Source: Armatimonadia bacterium (GTDB lineage: Bacteria; Armatimonadota; Zipacnadia; Zipacnadales; JABUFB01). From it: a DNA stretch of 64,000 nucleotides. The translations under genes and the position numbers were made by a program. Of this stretch, positions 12,191 to 21,681 are shown in pieces. The notes below the pieces were generated by a model. That model had not been told where the DNA came from and did not search any database. It saw nothing but the letters and a program-made list of their open reading frames with translations. The stretch covers positions 1 through 64,000 of the forward strand of contig JBDKVB010000165.1 of the NCBI GenBank assembly GCA_039679385.1. Direction: 5' to 3'. Each line of letters begins with the position of its first letter. Position 1 is the stretch's first letter.

Positions 12191-12218
12191 AGTCTACACC
12201 CCGGCACGCAGGGGTCAA
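12191..12218 (-). promoter_or_regulatory. Candidate sigma70-type promoter for the GH2 beta-galactosidase gene
   Basis: On the minus strand, TTGACC (12213-12218, 5 of 6 to consensus) and TAGACT (12191-12196, 4 of 6) are separated by 16 bases. It lies between the stop of the GH28-like gene and the GH2 start, giving a short leader of about 30 bases. Confidence 0.5.
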
Positions 12219-12226
12219 GGGGCGGC

Positions 12227-13654
12227 CTACTGAGTGGTGGGCACTTGCAGCGCTTTGCCCTCGTGCAGCACGCTCTCATAGGTCACGTTCTCAAGGGTCC
12301 CGCCGTCGTTGATGATGAAGGAGTGCGGCGGCACTTGCTCCAGAAGCTGGATGTCCTTGAGGCGCACGTTGCGGATGGCTCCGCGCCGCTGGCGTGAGAC
12401 GGCTTGCTCCTCCTCGGTCAGCAGCGAGAAGGGCACCCATGGACCTGCGCCCGTCGGCTTGCGCTGTGGATTGCGCCGGTGGTAGCGCTCCGGGCAGTCG
12501 TCGCTGTAGATCGACAGCCCAACATGCAGATCGAGGAGCTTATCGCGCGCATCTTCCACACGGATGTTGTCGAAGAGCACGTCCTGCACCGTCGCCACGC
12601 CGCCGTTGTGGATGCTGAAGACCGCTCCGGTCTCCACGCGGATGATGTCGCAGTCGCGCCATACGATTCCGCTGATCTTCGGGGTCTGAAGCTCGAAGCC
12701 GATCTCCATCGCGTTACCCCACTCGGCATTCCAAAACACCGACCGCTGCACAAGGACGTCCGCCACGTCGTTCTTGCCGGAGGGGTCAAACTGCGGCGAC
12801 TTGATCGAGATGCAGTCGTCCTTGGTGCGGAAGAAGCAGCGGTCGACCACCACGTCACGGCAGCCGCAGATGTCCAGACCGTCGTCGTTGTCTCGCCAAC
12901 TGAACACCTTCACGTTGGTGAAGCGCACGTTACGGCACCGCCAGGGCACCAGGGTCCAGCCGAAGCTGCCCACCACGGTCACGTCGCTCATCTGCACACC
13001 GTCGCAGTCGCGCAGGTCAACAAACTTGGTCTTGGTGGTCCGGGTTCGCGCGTCGAGAATCCCACGGCCGAGGATGCGCACGTTCTTGGCGCCCGTCGCA
13101 CGAACCACCCCACGCACCACGGCACCCGGCTCCAGGTACAGAGTCTCGTTGTCCTTGAGCACGATCTCGCCGACCTCATGCACCTTGTTGCCGGCGAACC
13201 GAACTACGCCCGGAGCACCAACTGCCGGGGCGTTCTCCTCCGGCGGGTCGATGAACAGGTGCAGCGCCGGGCGGATCTTGCCGTTGACCTCCAGCGTCAG
13301 CGGACCAGGGCCGTCGACGGTGAAGCTCACGGTCTTGCCTGCAATCCTCGTCTCGATCTTCCGCGAGCGAGGCCGCACCAGTGCGCTGGTTACCTCCTCG
13401 TTGCAGGTGACCGAGACCGTCACCGGGCCGCCAATCGCGAAACAAGCGAAGTCTGCGACTTCGGCTGCATGGACGAACACCGGCTGGTCGTTCACCTGCA
13501 AACGGTAGTGAGTGGAGCCGGGCAGCTCCGGTGCAAAGGGATACACTTGGACGGGCGATGTTGCACCCATGGCAACCTCCGTGGTCAGTACGAGTAGGAC
13601 AAGCCAACTGCTGAGCAGCACGGCCCAGACCTGTCGGTGCGCGGATGGTCTCAC
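12227..13654 (-). CDS. Secreted GH28-like polygalacturonase / right-handed beta-helix protein
   Basis: I take the start at a GTG (13652-13654) because AAAGAGG lies about five bases upstream and the resulting N-terminus is a clean signal peptide (VWAVLLSSWLVLLVLTTEVAMGA). The longer upstream frame runs into the neighbouring gene. The 475-residue product has a short N-terminal beta domain, then a parallel beta-helix with GRGILDAR, DNDDGLDI (~255) and TKDDCISIKS (~280). These are the Asp-containing signatures of GH28 polygalacturonases and rhamnogalacturonases. It probably hydrolyses pectin-like galacturonans outside the cytoplasm. Its nearness to GH2, GH42-like and DUF4091 enzymes supports a polysaccharide-degradation cluster. 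Confidence 0.8.
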   Translation of the reverse strand: MRPSAHRQVWAVLLSSWLVLLVLTTEVAMGATSPVQVYPFAPELPGSTHYRLQVNDQPVFVHAAEVADFACFAIGGPVTVSVTCNEEVTSALVRPRSRKIETRIAGKTVSFTVDGPGPLTLEVNGKIRPALHLFIDPPEENAPAVGAPGVVRFAGNKVHEVGEIVLKDNETLYLEPGAVVRGVVRATGAKNVRILGRGILDARTRTTKTKFVDLRDCDGVQMSDVTVVGSFGWTLVPWRCRNVRFTNVKVFSWRDNDDGLDICGCRDVVVDRCFFRTKDDCISIKSPQFDPSGKNDVADVLVQRSVFWNAEWGNAMEIGFELQTPKISGIVWRDCDIIRVETGAVFSIHNGGVATVQDVLFDNIRVEDARDKLLDLHVGLSIYSDDCPERYHRRNPQRKPTGAGPWVPFSLLTEEEQAVSRQRRGAIRNVRLKDIQLLEQVPPHSFIINDGGTLENVTYESVLHEGKALQVPTTQ

Positions 13655-13721
13655 AGGAACCTCTTTCGACGAGACAGGCACCGGCACCCGCCGCCGGGCG
13701 CTGTCGTCCCTGAAGATGGTA

Positions 13722-13758
13722 GGGCCGGAAGCCCCCTCGTGCAAGCAGCCTCCGGCCC
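13722..13758 (-). terminator. Hairpin between the DUF4091 gene and the GH28-like gene
   Basis: Two 11-base arms (13722-13732 and 13748-13758) pair with one G-U wobble around a 15-base loop, 36 bases after the DUF4091 stop on the minus strand. There is no U-tract, so it may be a weak terminator or an mRNA-stabilising hairpin. Confidence 0.45.
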
Positions 13759-13794
13759 AGTGTATCACTGCTGACCAAGTGGTCTTGGTTTGCC

Positions 13795-16359
13795 CTAGTG
13801 ACGCGGCGAGCCGTCGGCCCAGAGTTCTGGTGCGGGCATACCGGCCGCCTCGATGGCCGCAGCCAGCCGCGTGCGGTACCGGTAGATCGCCGCCGGATCG
13901 CGGGTGTAGACCGCCATGCTCTTGGTCACGCTGTCCGGAACCTGCAGGGCCTGCTTGGCCTTCGTCAGCCACTCCGACTTCTCCGCCTTCAGCTCGGACG
14001 AAGCCTCCACCTGCGCCACCATCGCTTCGAGGGTCCGGTAGTAGGCGTAGTCCTCCAGACCGTCGCGGAAGTTCTCCAGCCGGATCGTGGGCAGGGGAGT
14101 TCCGTCCGGTCCGGCGCAAGTCCAGGAGCCGTCACCGTGGTAGGTCGTCCAGCTTCGCGGATCCCAGTCGGTGAAGGGGCCGCTGTCGATGCACTTGGAC
14201 GAGTTCCAGATGCTGATCTGGTAGTAGAGGAACCCATCCGGCCGGAACTTGGCGGTCTGCGCACCCATCAGAACGCGCCCCTCGGTCGCCGGGTACTCGA
14301 CGAACATGTTGCAGTAGGGGTGATGCGGGCCGCAGCAGATGTACCACCAGACCTCGCGACCGAGCTTGCGCACTTCGGCAGCCCTGGTCGCGTCGAAGCG
14401 CGGGGTCAGCGGGCACCAGGCGTCCATCGACTTGATCTCGGTCTCCTGGCCGTAGGTGTTGTCGTAGGTGGTGGTCATGATCGGCACGCCGGGGAAGTGT
14501 TCCTTCAGGGACTTCGCAGCGCGCTGAACGCCCGGGAAGGCATCCTTGGGGTTCTCATCGCAGCCATAGATATAGGCGTGATCGAGGATCCCCAGCTCCT
14601 TGGCCTTCTCATACCGGGGCTTCAGCCGGTCAATCGTGCCGGTCTGCCAGGACTTGGCTGCGGCCTCGCCCTCACCGAGCGTGCCATAGTAGCCAAGGTT
14701 GAAGGTGCCCAGGCGTCCCTCGTCATGCAGCCGCTTCAGCTCGACGAAGTCCGGAGCCCAGTCCGTGTACCCATAGAGGCTGTCGTAGGTGATGTAGTAG
14801 TCGGCCAGCATGTCGGCCCACTCCGACTTGTGCCTGCGCCAGGCGTTGATCGGGTAGTCGGGCGACTTGCGGTACTCGGCCTGCTGCGCCTGGGTGTCGG
14901 GCATCGGGTGGTCGCCGGGCTTGAAGGTGATCGCCATCGGCAGCGGCGACACCTCCGGCGTGGCGAAGCCGTACACCTGCACGGACAGATCAAAGGCGAA
15001 GGCGGTCGTCGTCCCCGTCATGACCTTCAACTTGCCCCGGTAGACGCCGGGAGCCTGGTTTTTCGGGGCATGCACGCGCACCCAGAAGGCCTGGGCGTCA
15101 CCACGAGCCACGTCGGCTTCGTGCAGGAAGTTCAGGATCGGATCGGGCCACCAGCCCACGTGTGACGAACCGTAGGGCGGCACCGCCTTGGTCTGCACAT
15201 AGCCCACCAGGACCGTGTCGATGTTGGAGGCCGAGAAGGTTTGTCCGTCGCCTCGCCTCAGGTCGGTCACTTGCACGCTAACCTGCTTGAGGTCCCGCTC
15301 GAAGGGCAGCACGACGACCTGCAAGCTCTCCTTCTCGTTCTGGGCGAGAGCCAGCCGTGCCGACCGGCGGGTCTTCAGTGCGGGCACACCGGCACGGGGC
15401 AGTATCTTCTCCATGGAAGTTGCGAAGCCGACGGCAACTTCGGCACCGGCGGAGGGGTCGACCTGAACAGCCGGCCTGACCTTGTCGAAGCTCAGGTGCA
15501 GACCAAGCAGAGACTCCGCGTGCGCCACCTCGGTGTTGACCGCGGCGACCTCCTGGCTGACCCCGAGGACTGACTCATCCCCACGCGCCAGGAGAGTGCG
15601 GACGGCGGCGACGCGGCCTTCAGCCTTCGCCTGCTCGTCGGCAAGCCACTTCAGGGCTGCCGGCGAATCCTTGGCCGTCTGTCGCATCCGGGCAAAGGAG
15701 TCGCTCACCGTCTGGCCGAGCTGCAGCGCAGCATCCTTCTGCAGGTCCCCAATCTGCCGGTAGTAGGCGGTCGGCAGCGGCGGGACCGCCTCGTCGGGCT
15801 GCAGGAGGAGTAGCCGGTCGATATGGATCGCCATGTCCTCCGGTGGGTCCTCCGTGAAGAAGTGCATGGTCTTGATGTCGCGCGCATCGAGCTTTTGGTC
15901 AGCGAAGGCCTTGCGGATGCTCATGACCGCCTGCGCCTGCGAGCGTGGCCCAAGGTCGACGCGGAAGCTGGCCCCGCTACGAGTGGGGTGCTTCGAGTCG
16001 GTGATGAACAGCATGAGCTTCTGCGGGGCGTCGGTGACGTTCACGAGGCTCATGACCAGCCGGTCATACTTCGACCAGTCCGTGATCGGGGGCGTACCCT
16101 CGAAGGCAGGCCACCGCTGGGCTCCACCGTGCTCCTGAGGACGCCAGGCCGGAGTCTGGAGCAGCATTGAGTACCTGCCCGAGGCGGCGAAGAGCTCCGA
16201 CTGCGTGAGCTGCTTGTCCGCGCCCAGGACTGTGCTCCCCTCGTTGTGCCAGATCGACAGGTCTGCCGGCTTCTCGAAGTCAAACAGCACGGTCGATGCC
16301 GACACCTGAAGCCCTCCCATCGCCAGGAGACAGATGACGAGTGCCACGCGTACCTTCAT
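13795..16359 (-). CDS. Secreted DUF4091 (GH123-like) protein with N-terminal carbohydrate-binding-like domain
   Basis: This 854-residue protein begins with a signal peptide (MKVRVALVICLLAMGGLQVSA). It continues with a jelly-roll domain of carbohydrate-binding type (to ~190), a helical linker (~200-290) and a TIM-barrel body. The C-terminal part carries the DUF4091 signature, with FLYYQISIWN and NFRDGLEDYAYY near residue 760. Proteins with this domain are relatives of GH123 N-acetyl-galactosaminidases; most are uncharacterised. GGAGAGGAG lies upstream of the ATG. The neighbouring secreted glycosidases on the same strand suggest a shared substrate. The exact bond cleaved is unknown. Confidence 0.8.
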   Translation of the reverse strand: MKVRVALVICLLAMGGLQVSASTVLFDFEKPADLSIWHNEGSTVLGADKQLTQSELFAASGRYSMLLQTPAWRPQEHGGAQRWPAFEGTPPITDWSKYDRLVMSLVNVTDAPQKLMLFITDSKHPTRSGASFRVDLGPRSQAQAVMSIRKAFADQKLDARDIKTMHFFTEDPPEDMAIHIDRLLLLQPDEAVPPLPTAYYRQIGDLQKDAALQLGQTVSDSFARMRQTAKDSPAALKWLADEQAKAEGRVAAVRTLLARGDESVLGVSQEVAAVNTEVAHAESLLGLHLSFDKVRPAVQVDPSAGAEVAVGFATSMEKILPRAGVPALKTRRSARLALAQNEKESLQVVVLPFERDLKQVSVQVTDLRRGDGQTFSASNIDTVLVGYVQTKAVPPYGSSHVGWWPDPILNFLHEADVARGDAQAFWVRVHAPKNQAPGVYRGKLKVMTGTTTAFAFDLSVQVYGFATPEVSPLPMAITFKPGDHPMPDTQAQQAEYRKSPDYPINAWRRHKSEWADMLADYYITYDSLYGYTDWAPDFVELKRLHDEGRLGTFNLGYYGTLGEGEAAAKSWQTGTIDRLKPRYEKAKELGILDHAYIYGCDENPKDAFPGVQRAAKSLKEHFPGVPIMTTTYDNTYGQETEIKSMDAWCPLTPRFDATRAAEVRKLGREVWWYICCGPHHPYCNMFVEYPATEGRVLMGAQTAKFRPDGFLYYQISIWNSSKCIDSGPFTDWDPRSWTTYHGDGSWTCAGPDGTPLPTIRLENFRDGLEDYAYYRTLEAMVAQVEASSELKAEKSEWLTKAKQALQVPDSVTKSMAVYTRDPAAIYRYRTRLAAAIEAAGMPAPELWADGSPRH

Positions 16360-16487
16360 ACCTGCAGGCTCCTCTCCTACATTCCCGGCCCAGGACGGCG
16401 CCGAGGCCTTTCAGTTATCCCTGCTTGTGTCTGGAGCGGGTCCTTCGCCGGTTCTGCGCGAGTCCCTCCCCGGTAGCGACGCACGTC

Positions 16488-19400
16488 CTACTTGCCGACG
16501 CGCAACAGCACCGGCTCCAGCGGCGCCAGGTCAATCGTGCTGCCGGTCGCATCGCCGGTGAGCAGGTTGACCGGGGTGCCCTGCAGGCCCTCCAGACGGA
16601 CGGTCTGCGACTTTTGCGTGTAGTTCACCAGGTTCACCAGGAACCCGTCTGCTGTCGGCACCGTCTGCCACTCGACTCCCCAGGCCACCTGGCCCGTCGC
16701 CGAGTCGCGTACCGTCACCGTCGGCGTTACCCCGGCCTGCTCCAGCAGCGGGAGCAGAGCGTCTCGCAGTTCGACGGCAGAAAGGCTGGGCAGGACCTGG
16801 AGGCGCTTCGGCATCCCGACGGTCTGCGGCCGGTCGAAGTCGTCTCGACTCAGGCACTTCGCACTCGTGGTGAGCACCAGCCCGTCGTAGGCTGCCAGAC
16901 CCCGCAGGGCCTCCTCGGGCAGATGGGTGACGCCGGGAGCGAGGATGACCTGGTACTGCTTCGCCTTGCCCGCCGCCAACTGCCGCTCGGTGATGAAGTC
17001 GATCTTCTCGCCACAGAAGTTGAGCGCGTGGTACGCCCGCAGCAGTTCAGAAGCGCTCTCCTGGGTGCCGTAGATCAGCGAGGCGATAGAGTAGACGACC
17101 GCCACTCGTGCCGGAGCCTGCTGGAAGGCGGTCACCTCGGGCGCCAGGCGCATGAGGTCGAGCGCCACACGTCCATGGGCCTCGGCGCACTCCGGCCGGT
17201 GCATGATGCTCCCGGCGAAGTCGCTCTGATTGTCGAAGGTGCGCTCCCAAACCCACATCGTCGAGGCGCTCTCACCGTGGATCGACCCTTGCCACAGCAC
17301 GTTGCGGAGGTGTACGCCGGAAACGTAAAGCAGGTCGCGGTCGATGATCACATGGTTCTCGGAGTTGAAGATGGGCTGGCCGCGCAGGGAGCGCTGCAGA
17401 TCGAAGTGCATGTTCTGCGCCTGCCAGCTATTCGCCCAGTCCCCGCTCCCATGGTTGAACCACTTCGCGGAGTCATTTCCGGCGATCTGCGACAGGTCGC
17501 AGAACTGTTCGGCGTCCACACCGTTGTTCATCTGGGTGTAGGAGAAGTGGGTGTTCATGGTCTTGGCATGCACGGGCATCGCCGGGTCCACTTCATGGAC
17601 TACCGAGGCCATCCAGCTATGCCACTCGGCGAAGCGCTGCATGTTGAACCGGCACCAGTCGTAGTAGAGCCGGTTCGGCTGCGACATCCCCGGCGGCACG
17701 ACCGGCACACTGTCGAAGGAGTCGTAGGTGGAGCCGTAGGCCGCGTTCATGGCCTGCACAGTCTGGTACCGGTCCTTCAGCCAGGCCGCCCACTTCGCCT
17801 TGTTGCACGGGTCCGCCGAGGGGTCGAGGTAGATGGGCTCATTCGAGAGGCAATAGCTGTGCAGCGCGGGCTTGCCCTTGAGCAGCGCCGAAGTCAGCCG
17901 CAGGTGCCGCTCGATGACGGACCGCGCTTCCGGCGCGTCCACAGAGAAGTGCAGGAAGCCGCCCTTCACGCCACCCACTTGCGGCCATTTGGCGTAGGCC
18001 CATTGTGGGAAGTAGTGCGGCGACAGAAGCAAGTTCTCGGCCACGTTGGCGTCCGCCCCGCGCTGCAATAGCCGTGCGAAGTCTTCTATCGCCTGCGGGT
18101 CGTCCTTGTCTTCGGTGCGCACCGTAGACGAGGGGCCGACCTCGACCTGCAGGAAGTTGAGGCCATAGGCGGGCAGCTTCTCCAGATCACGTTTGACCGA
18201 AGCGAAATGCCCGTAGCCGGTGAAGAACACCGGCCGGCGCTCCTCGCGTCCGTCCGGCCAGCGCACCGTTGCCACAAAGGAAGTGCCCTGAATCTCGATG
18301 GGGCTCGTGACGTAGCGCGGTGCCACAAGCTCCTTCCTGCGGCCGCTCAGGAGGTCTCCCAGTTCCCGCTCAACGCGGCCGAGGATCCCTGCCATCGAGG
18401 CAAGTTGCTCCTCGGCGCGCAGCACTTCCCGATGAGCCAGATCCTCGGCGACGAAGTCGCAGAAGTTCTCCGCGACGGTCAGACCCACCAGTGGGTAGGC
18501 TCCGTCAAAGCCCTTCGCGCGAGCCTGGGCGAGCAGGTCCTTGCCTGCAGCGGTCCGCTTGCGCAAGGCCTCGAGTTGTTGCTGTGCGCCGGCGACGGTA
18601 TGGATCGTCATCGGCGAAGTCCCCGAGGCAAGGGTCTCACCGCCTGACTTGAGGGTGACGGTAAGGGAGCAGTTACCTACCTGACCCCTGGTCACCCCCC
18701 AGCGAAGAGCAGCGTAAGCGACGCCCTTATCCAGAGCGCCCTCCCAGGTCGTGCTTGCCAGCGGTGTGCCGGTCTGACTGCGCAGTTCGGCCTGCACAGA
18801 GCCCCTGTCCAGGGCCCGCGGCACGAAAAGCCAGGTACCGAACTCCGCCGACTGGTCCGCGATTACCTCTCCCTGCGCAACCGGCACCACCTGTGCCGCC
18901 TCAGCCTGTTGGTCGGCGATGTACAGCGTCGGCTCGCTGCCCTGCTCGAACTTGACGTCATCAATCCAGACGCCCTGCGTCGGGCTTTCCGTGATGACCA
19001 GCAGCGGGAATCCCTCGGCACTCTCTTCGGCTCGGAAGCTGATGCTGACCCGCGTCCAGGACTTGGTGGTCCGCGGGAAGGTCTTGCGGATCCGCCAGCC
19101 GGGACCGCCGCCGATCCAGGCCGTTCCGGGGCCGTCGCTGCGGACGTAGCAGCTGATCGTGTAGTCCTTGTCGGGCTTGACCTGCACTCCGCCGACGTAG
19201 CTCAGCATCCCGTAGACATGCGCGCCGAAGGCCGTGCCGTTGGTCAGCCGCAAGGACCGCTTGCCCGAGTGCGCAACCGTCTCGTCGATGGTCATGGTGG
19301 CGTCGGTGTTGCGCCGATCGAAGCTCCAGCCTTTGGGCCTTCCGCCCTCCAGAGTCTCGAAGCTGGAGTTGGCGACCATGTTCGGCGCGAGGGATACCCA

Positions 19401-19985
19401 GTCGCCCTGCAGGACCTTCAGCTCGCTTTGGCCTGGCTGCAGCGTCGCGGGAAACAGGTAGGGAGTCGCCTGGTCGCCGGGCTCGAGCTGCACGTCATCC
19501 ACCCACAGTCCGGCCGTCGGACTCTCACTGACAACCATGACGTCCTGCTGGGCGGTGTCGGCGACGAAGGTGCCACTGACTCGCGTCCACTCCGTTGCCT
19601 TGGGGAAGGCGAAGCGGAACTGCCACTTGCTGCCTGCACCGATCCAGGCCTGCCCAGGGTCGGCACTCTTGACGTAGCAGCTCAGGGTGTACGTCCGCCC
19701 CACGGTCAGGCGCACACTCGCGTTCATGCGCCCGTAGACGTTGTCCTGCCTCGCCGTCGGGTTCACGATCTTCGCACTGCGCGACCCGGAGTGAGCGGTA
19801 CCTTCGTCAGGGGTCAGCGTCGCATGGGCCGCACCGGGAGACCATTGCCATCCGGAGGGCAAGGCTCCCTGGACGGCCTCGAAGGACGAGTTGTCGAGCA
19901 TGTTCCGGTCAGTCGGCACCGTCTGCCCCAGGGCGGGTATACACAGGGCCAGCGCCATCAGGGCGGCCCAGATAGTCGCTTTCAT
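16488..19985 (-). CDS. Secreted GH42/GH-A clan beta-galactosidase-like enzyme with two family 4/9-type CBMs
   Basis: This 1165-residue protein has a signal peptide (ends PALGQT) and two tandem carbohydrate-binding modules (about 30-180 and 200-350). Each contains the N-S-S-F-E start, S-G-x-R-S/S-G-K-R-S and a V/I-D-D-V segment of the CBM_4_9 fold; they look like an internal duplication. A linker domain leads to a TIM barrel. LSNEP gives the probable acid/base E716, and FNSENH the probable nucleophile E876. A trimerisation-like Rossmann domain follows. The ATG has AAAGGA five bases upstream. It is probably an exported beta-galactosidase or related GH-A glycosidase. Confidence 0.8.
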   Translation of the reverse strand: MKATIWAALMALALCIPALGQTVPTDRNMLDNSSFEAVQGALPSGWQWSPGAAHATLTPDEGTAHSGSRSAKIVNPTARQDNVYGRMNASVRLTVGRTYTLSCYVKSADPGQAWIGAGSKWQFRFAFPKATEWTRVSGTFVADTAQQDVMVVSESPTAGLWVDDVQLEPGDQATPYLFPATLQPGQSELKVLQGDWVSLAPNMVANSSFETLEGGRPKGWSFDRRNTDATMTIDETVAHSGKRSLRLTNGTAFGAHVYGMLSYVGGVQVKPDKDYTISCYVRSDGPGTAWIGGGPGWRIRKTFPRTTKSWTRVSISFRAEESAEGFPLLVITESPTQGVWIDDVKFEQGSEPTLYIADQQAEAAQVVPVAQGEVIADQSAEFGTWLFVPRALDRGSVQAELRSQTGTPLASTTWEGALDKGVAYAALRWGVTRGQVGNCSLTVTLKSGGETLASGTSPMTIHTVAGAQQQLEALRKRTAAGKDLLAQARAKGFDGAYPLVGLTVAENFCDFVAEDLAHREVLRAEEQLASMAGILGRVERELGDLLSGRRKELVAPRYVTSPIEIQGTSFVATVRWPDGREERRPVFFTGYGHFASVKRDLEKLPAYGLNFLQVEVGPSSTVRTEDKDDPQAIEDFARLLQRGADANVAENLLLSPHYFPQWAYAKWPQVGGVKGGFLHFSVDAPEARSVIERHLRLTSALLKGKPALHSYCLSNEPIYLDPSADPCNKAKWAAWLKDRYQTVQAMNAAYGSTYDSFDSVPVVPPGMSQPNRLYYDWCRFNMQRFAEWHSWMASVVHEVDPAMPVHAKTMNTHFSYTQMNNGVDAEQFCDLSQIAGNDSAKWFNHGSGDWANSWQAQNMHFDLQRSLRGQPIFNSENHVIIDRDLLYVSGVHLRNVLWQGSIHGESASTMWVWERTFDNQSDFAGSIMHRPECAEAHGRVALDLMRLAPEVTAFQQAPARVAVVYSIASLIYGTQESASELLRAYHALNFCGEKIDFITERQLAAGKAKQYQVILAPGVTHLPEEALRGLAAYDGLVLTTSAKCLSRDDFDRPQTVGMPKRLQVLPSLSAVELRDALLPLLEQAGVTPTVTVRDSATGQVAWGVEWQTVPTADGFLVNLVNYTQKSQTVRLEGLQGTPVNLLTGDATGSTIDLAPLEPVLLRVGK

Positions 19986-20057
19986 GTGCGTCCTTTCTTG
20001 TGCTCACAGCCGGTTCGGTCAGTACCTGGTGTGCATCACGGAGCCAGAGGGCTTCGG

Positions 20058-21071
20058 CTAGCAGGAGGCGTAGAGAGCATCCAGCGTGGTGAAGGCTTGG
20101 TCGTTCCCGCAGCCCCAGCGGTTGGTCAGGAACACGAAGACCAACTCGGCCTCGGGATCGAGCCAGAGCAGAGTCCCCGTCGCACCACCATGGAAGAACC
20201 CGGAGGCAGGCTGGTGCAGGAAAGCGCCGATGTTCTCACGGTTCCAGCCCAGTGTCCGACGACTGAGCACCTCCGGATTGCCTCCCACAGGCAGCCCCGG
20301 AAGCGTGGCCGTCACCTTCGCGAACACTTCGGGCGAGACCAGCTTGTTCGGAGTGAGCCAGGCCCGCCCAAGGGCCAGGAGGTCATCCACCGTGCTCCAC
20401 ATCCCTCCGCCGGACATCTCCATCCGCTCGAAGAGACTGCGCAGCGCGCCCTCGGGTACCGGGTGATCGACTACCGGCAGGGCGCGAGCCGAATCCGGGT
20501 AGAAGCCGGTCGCCGTCATGCCGCAGGGCTCGCACACGTAGCGCTGCAACGCCTCCTCCATGCTCAGTCCCAGGCGCCGCTGGATGGCCGCGTTGAGAAG
20601 CTGATAGGTGTGCGTGCTGTAGCAAGACTGAGTGCCCGGCTCGTACACCAGGTCTTGGGTGCAGAGCAGCCCGAGGACCTTCTCGCCACTGAAGTCGGAC
20701 GCGCCGGAGGCGTCCACGAAGGCTGAGGGAAGGCCCGTCGAGTGGTTGAAGATCTGCGATACCAGGATGCCCTTGCGCACCTCCGAGGTGCCGAACTCCG
20801 GGACGTACTCGGCGATGGGCGTGTCGTAGTCCAGGATGCCCTGCTGGTACAGGCGTGCAACTACCGTGCCCGCTATGCTCTTCGAGATCGAGGCCAGGGC
20901 GAAGACGCCATTGCCCAGCGAATCGTCCTCACGGGCACCCTCGCCATACCCCACTCTCACGCGTAGACCGGTTGCGTCGGAAACGCCCACGACGACCAGG
21001 GGCAGGTTCCCGCTCTCGACATACCCGCGCGCTCGGCGCAGAGACTCGTCAATCTGTGCTTGCGATATCAT
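20058..21071 (-). CDS. Serine hydrolase, class C beta-lactamase / esterase family
   Basis: The ATG at 21069-21071 is preceded by GGAG at nine bases and gives 337 residues. A longer frame starting at 21281 would add 70 low-complexity residues and is rejected. The SxxK catalytic motif is S61-I-S-K64, and Y151-S-T is the probable YxN-type motif. HGGATGT near the C-terminus replaces the KTG box, as in esterase-like members. There is no signal peptide, so it is probably a cytoplasmic esterase or amidase rather than a resistance enzyme. A possible role is removal of acyl groups from sugars, given the surrounding glycosidases. Confidence 0.85.
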   Translation of the reverse strand: MISQAQIDESLRRARGYVESGNLPLVVVGVSDATGLRVRVGYGEGAREDDSLGNGVFALASISKSIAGTVVARLYQQGILDYDTPIAEYVPEFGTSEVRKGILVSQIFNHSTGLPSAFVDASGASDFSGEKVLGLLCTQDLVYEPGTQSCYSTHTYQLLNAAIQRRLGLSMEEALQRYVCEPCGMTATGFYPDSARALPVVDHPVPEGALRSLFERMEMSGGGMWSTVDDLLALGRAWLTPNKLVSPEVFAKVTATLPGLPVGGNPEVLSRRTLGWNRENIGAFLHQPASGFFHGGATGTLLWLDPEAELVFVFLTNRWGCGNDQAFTTLDALYASC

Positions 21072-21360
21072 GGTGTGGTTCTCCAGGGAAGCGTCGTTAG
21101 GGGCGTGGAGGTTGTTTCGCTTCGCCCCGGGACGCACCTTCAAGCTCCGGGCGGCCGCGCGCAGAACCACAACGAGTACCTGCCGAGGGTGGACTGGTGG
21201 GCCTTGCGGGGGGGCTGTGCAGCGACAACAGTTGATGACGGGGACTCCGCGAACGAGTGGAGGCTGGGACCTTCGGCTCAAGCGGACAACAGCACTTGGC
21301 CCGGACTAGCGTCAGGCCGGGCCTTCTCAGACGGTCCCGATGCGGGATTGCACGCACCCG
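21072..21360. other. Intergenic region with terminator, otherwise featureless
   Basis: These 289 bases lie between the 63-residue gene and the serine hydrolase gene. The only structure I see is the hairpin at 21298-21323. Open frames here look like chance translations of GC-rich DNA. A promoter for the serine hydrolase is expected but not recognisable. Confidence 0.5.
21298..21323 (-). terminator. Hairpin downstream of the 63-residue gene
   Basis: A perfect 7-bp GC stem (21298-21304 and 21317-21323) with a 12-base loop lies 38 bases after the stop of the small gene on the minus strand. It is followed by AAGTGCTGTTGTC, so the U-tract is weak. Confidence 0.5.
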
Positions 21361-21552
21361 CTAGGCGGCCACTGCCGTTGCGTGCAGTCGTGCGATCAAC
21401 TCGGTGACCAGCTTCTCGCGCTCGTGCAGCTCTAGCCGCCCCTGGTGAGTGTCGCAGCGATGGATTGCGGAGACCAACTCACGGCGCTCCGTCTCCAACA
21501 GCTGCTGAAGCAGATGCCACTCCTGATCGCTGAGATATACCTGCGGGCTCAT
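21361..21552 (-). CDS. Small conserved helical protein, 63 residues
   Basis: I judge this short frame to be real. It has a GGAGGGG seven bases before the ATG, a perfect TATAAT about 54 bases upstream, and a hairpin terminator after the stop. The sequence is acidic/basic helical (LSDQEWHLLQQLLETE, then a second helix ELHEREKLVTELIARL), with a central I-H-R-C-D-T-H segment. Short proteins of this L-x-L-x-D/S-x-E-W/E-x-x-L-L pattern, with an I-x-H-T/C-D middle, are widespread in bacteria with no assigned function. It may be a small two-helix cytoplasmic protein. It forms its own transcription unit. Confidence 0.7.
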   Translation of the reverse strand: MSPQVYLSDQEWHLLQQLLETERRELVSAIHRCDTHQGRLELHEREKLVTELIARLHATAVAA

Positions 21553-21605
21553 CGCGCACCCCTCCTCTCCCCTGAGCCAACTCTGACCCCCACGTCGCCG
21601 CCTTC

Positions 21606-21611
21606 ATTATA
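21606..21611 (-). promoter_or_regulatory. -10 element TATAAT of the 63-residue gene
   Basis: Reading the minus strand gives a perfect TATAAT, placing the transcription start about 47 bases ahead of the ATG. The -35 is poor (CGGTTG at 17 bases), so the promoter may need an activator or rely on the -10. Confidence 0.5.
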
Positions 21612-21681
21612 CCCACCGGAGCGGGCACCAACCGCGGCAGCAAGGCCCTTCTGGCTTCTTCAGTCGCTCTTGAGGCTGCAC

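Noticed and set aside
20058-21071. Antibiotic-resistance beta-lactamase
   Set aside because: There is no signal peptide and the KTG box is replaced by H-G-G, which fits esterase-type family members.
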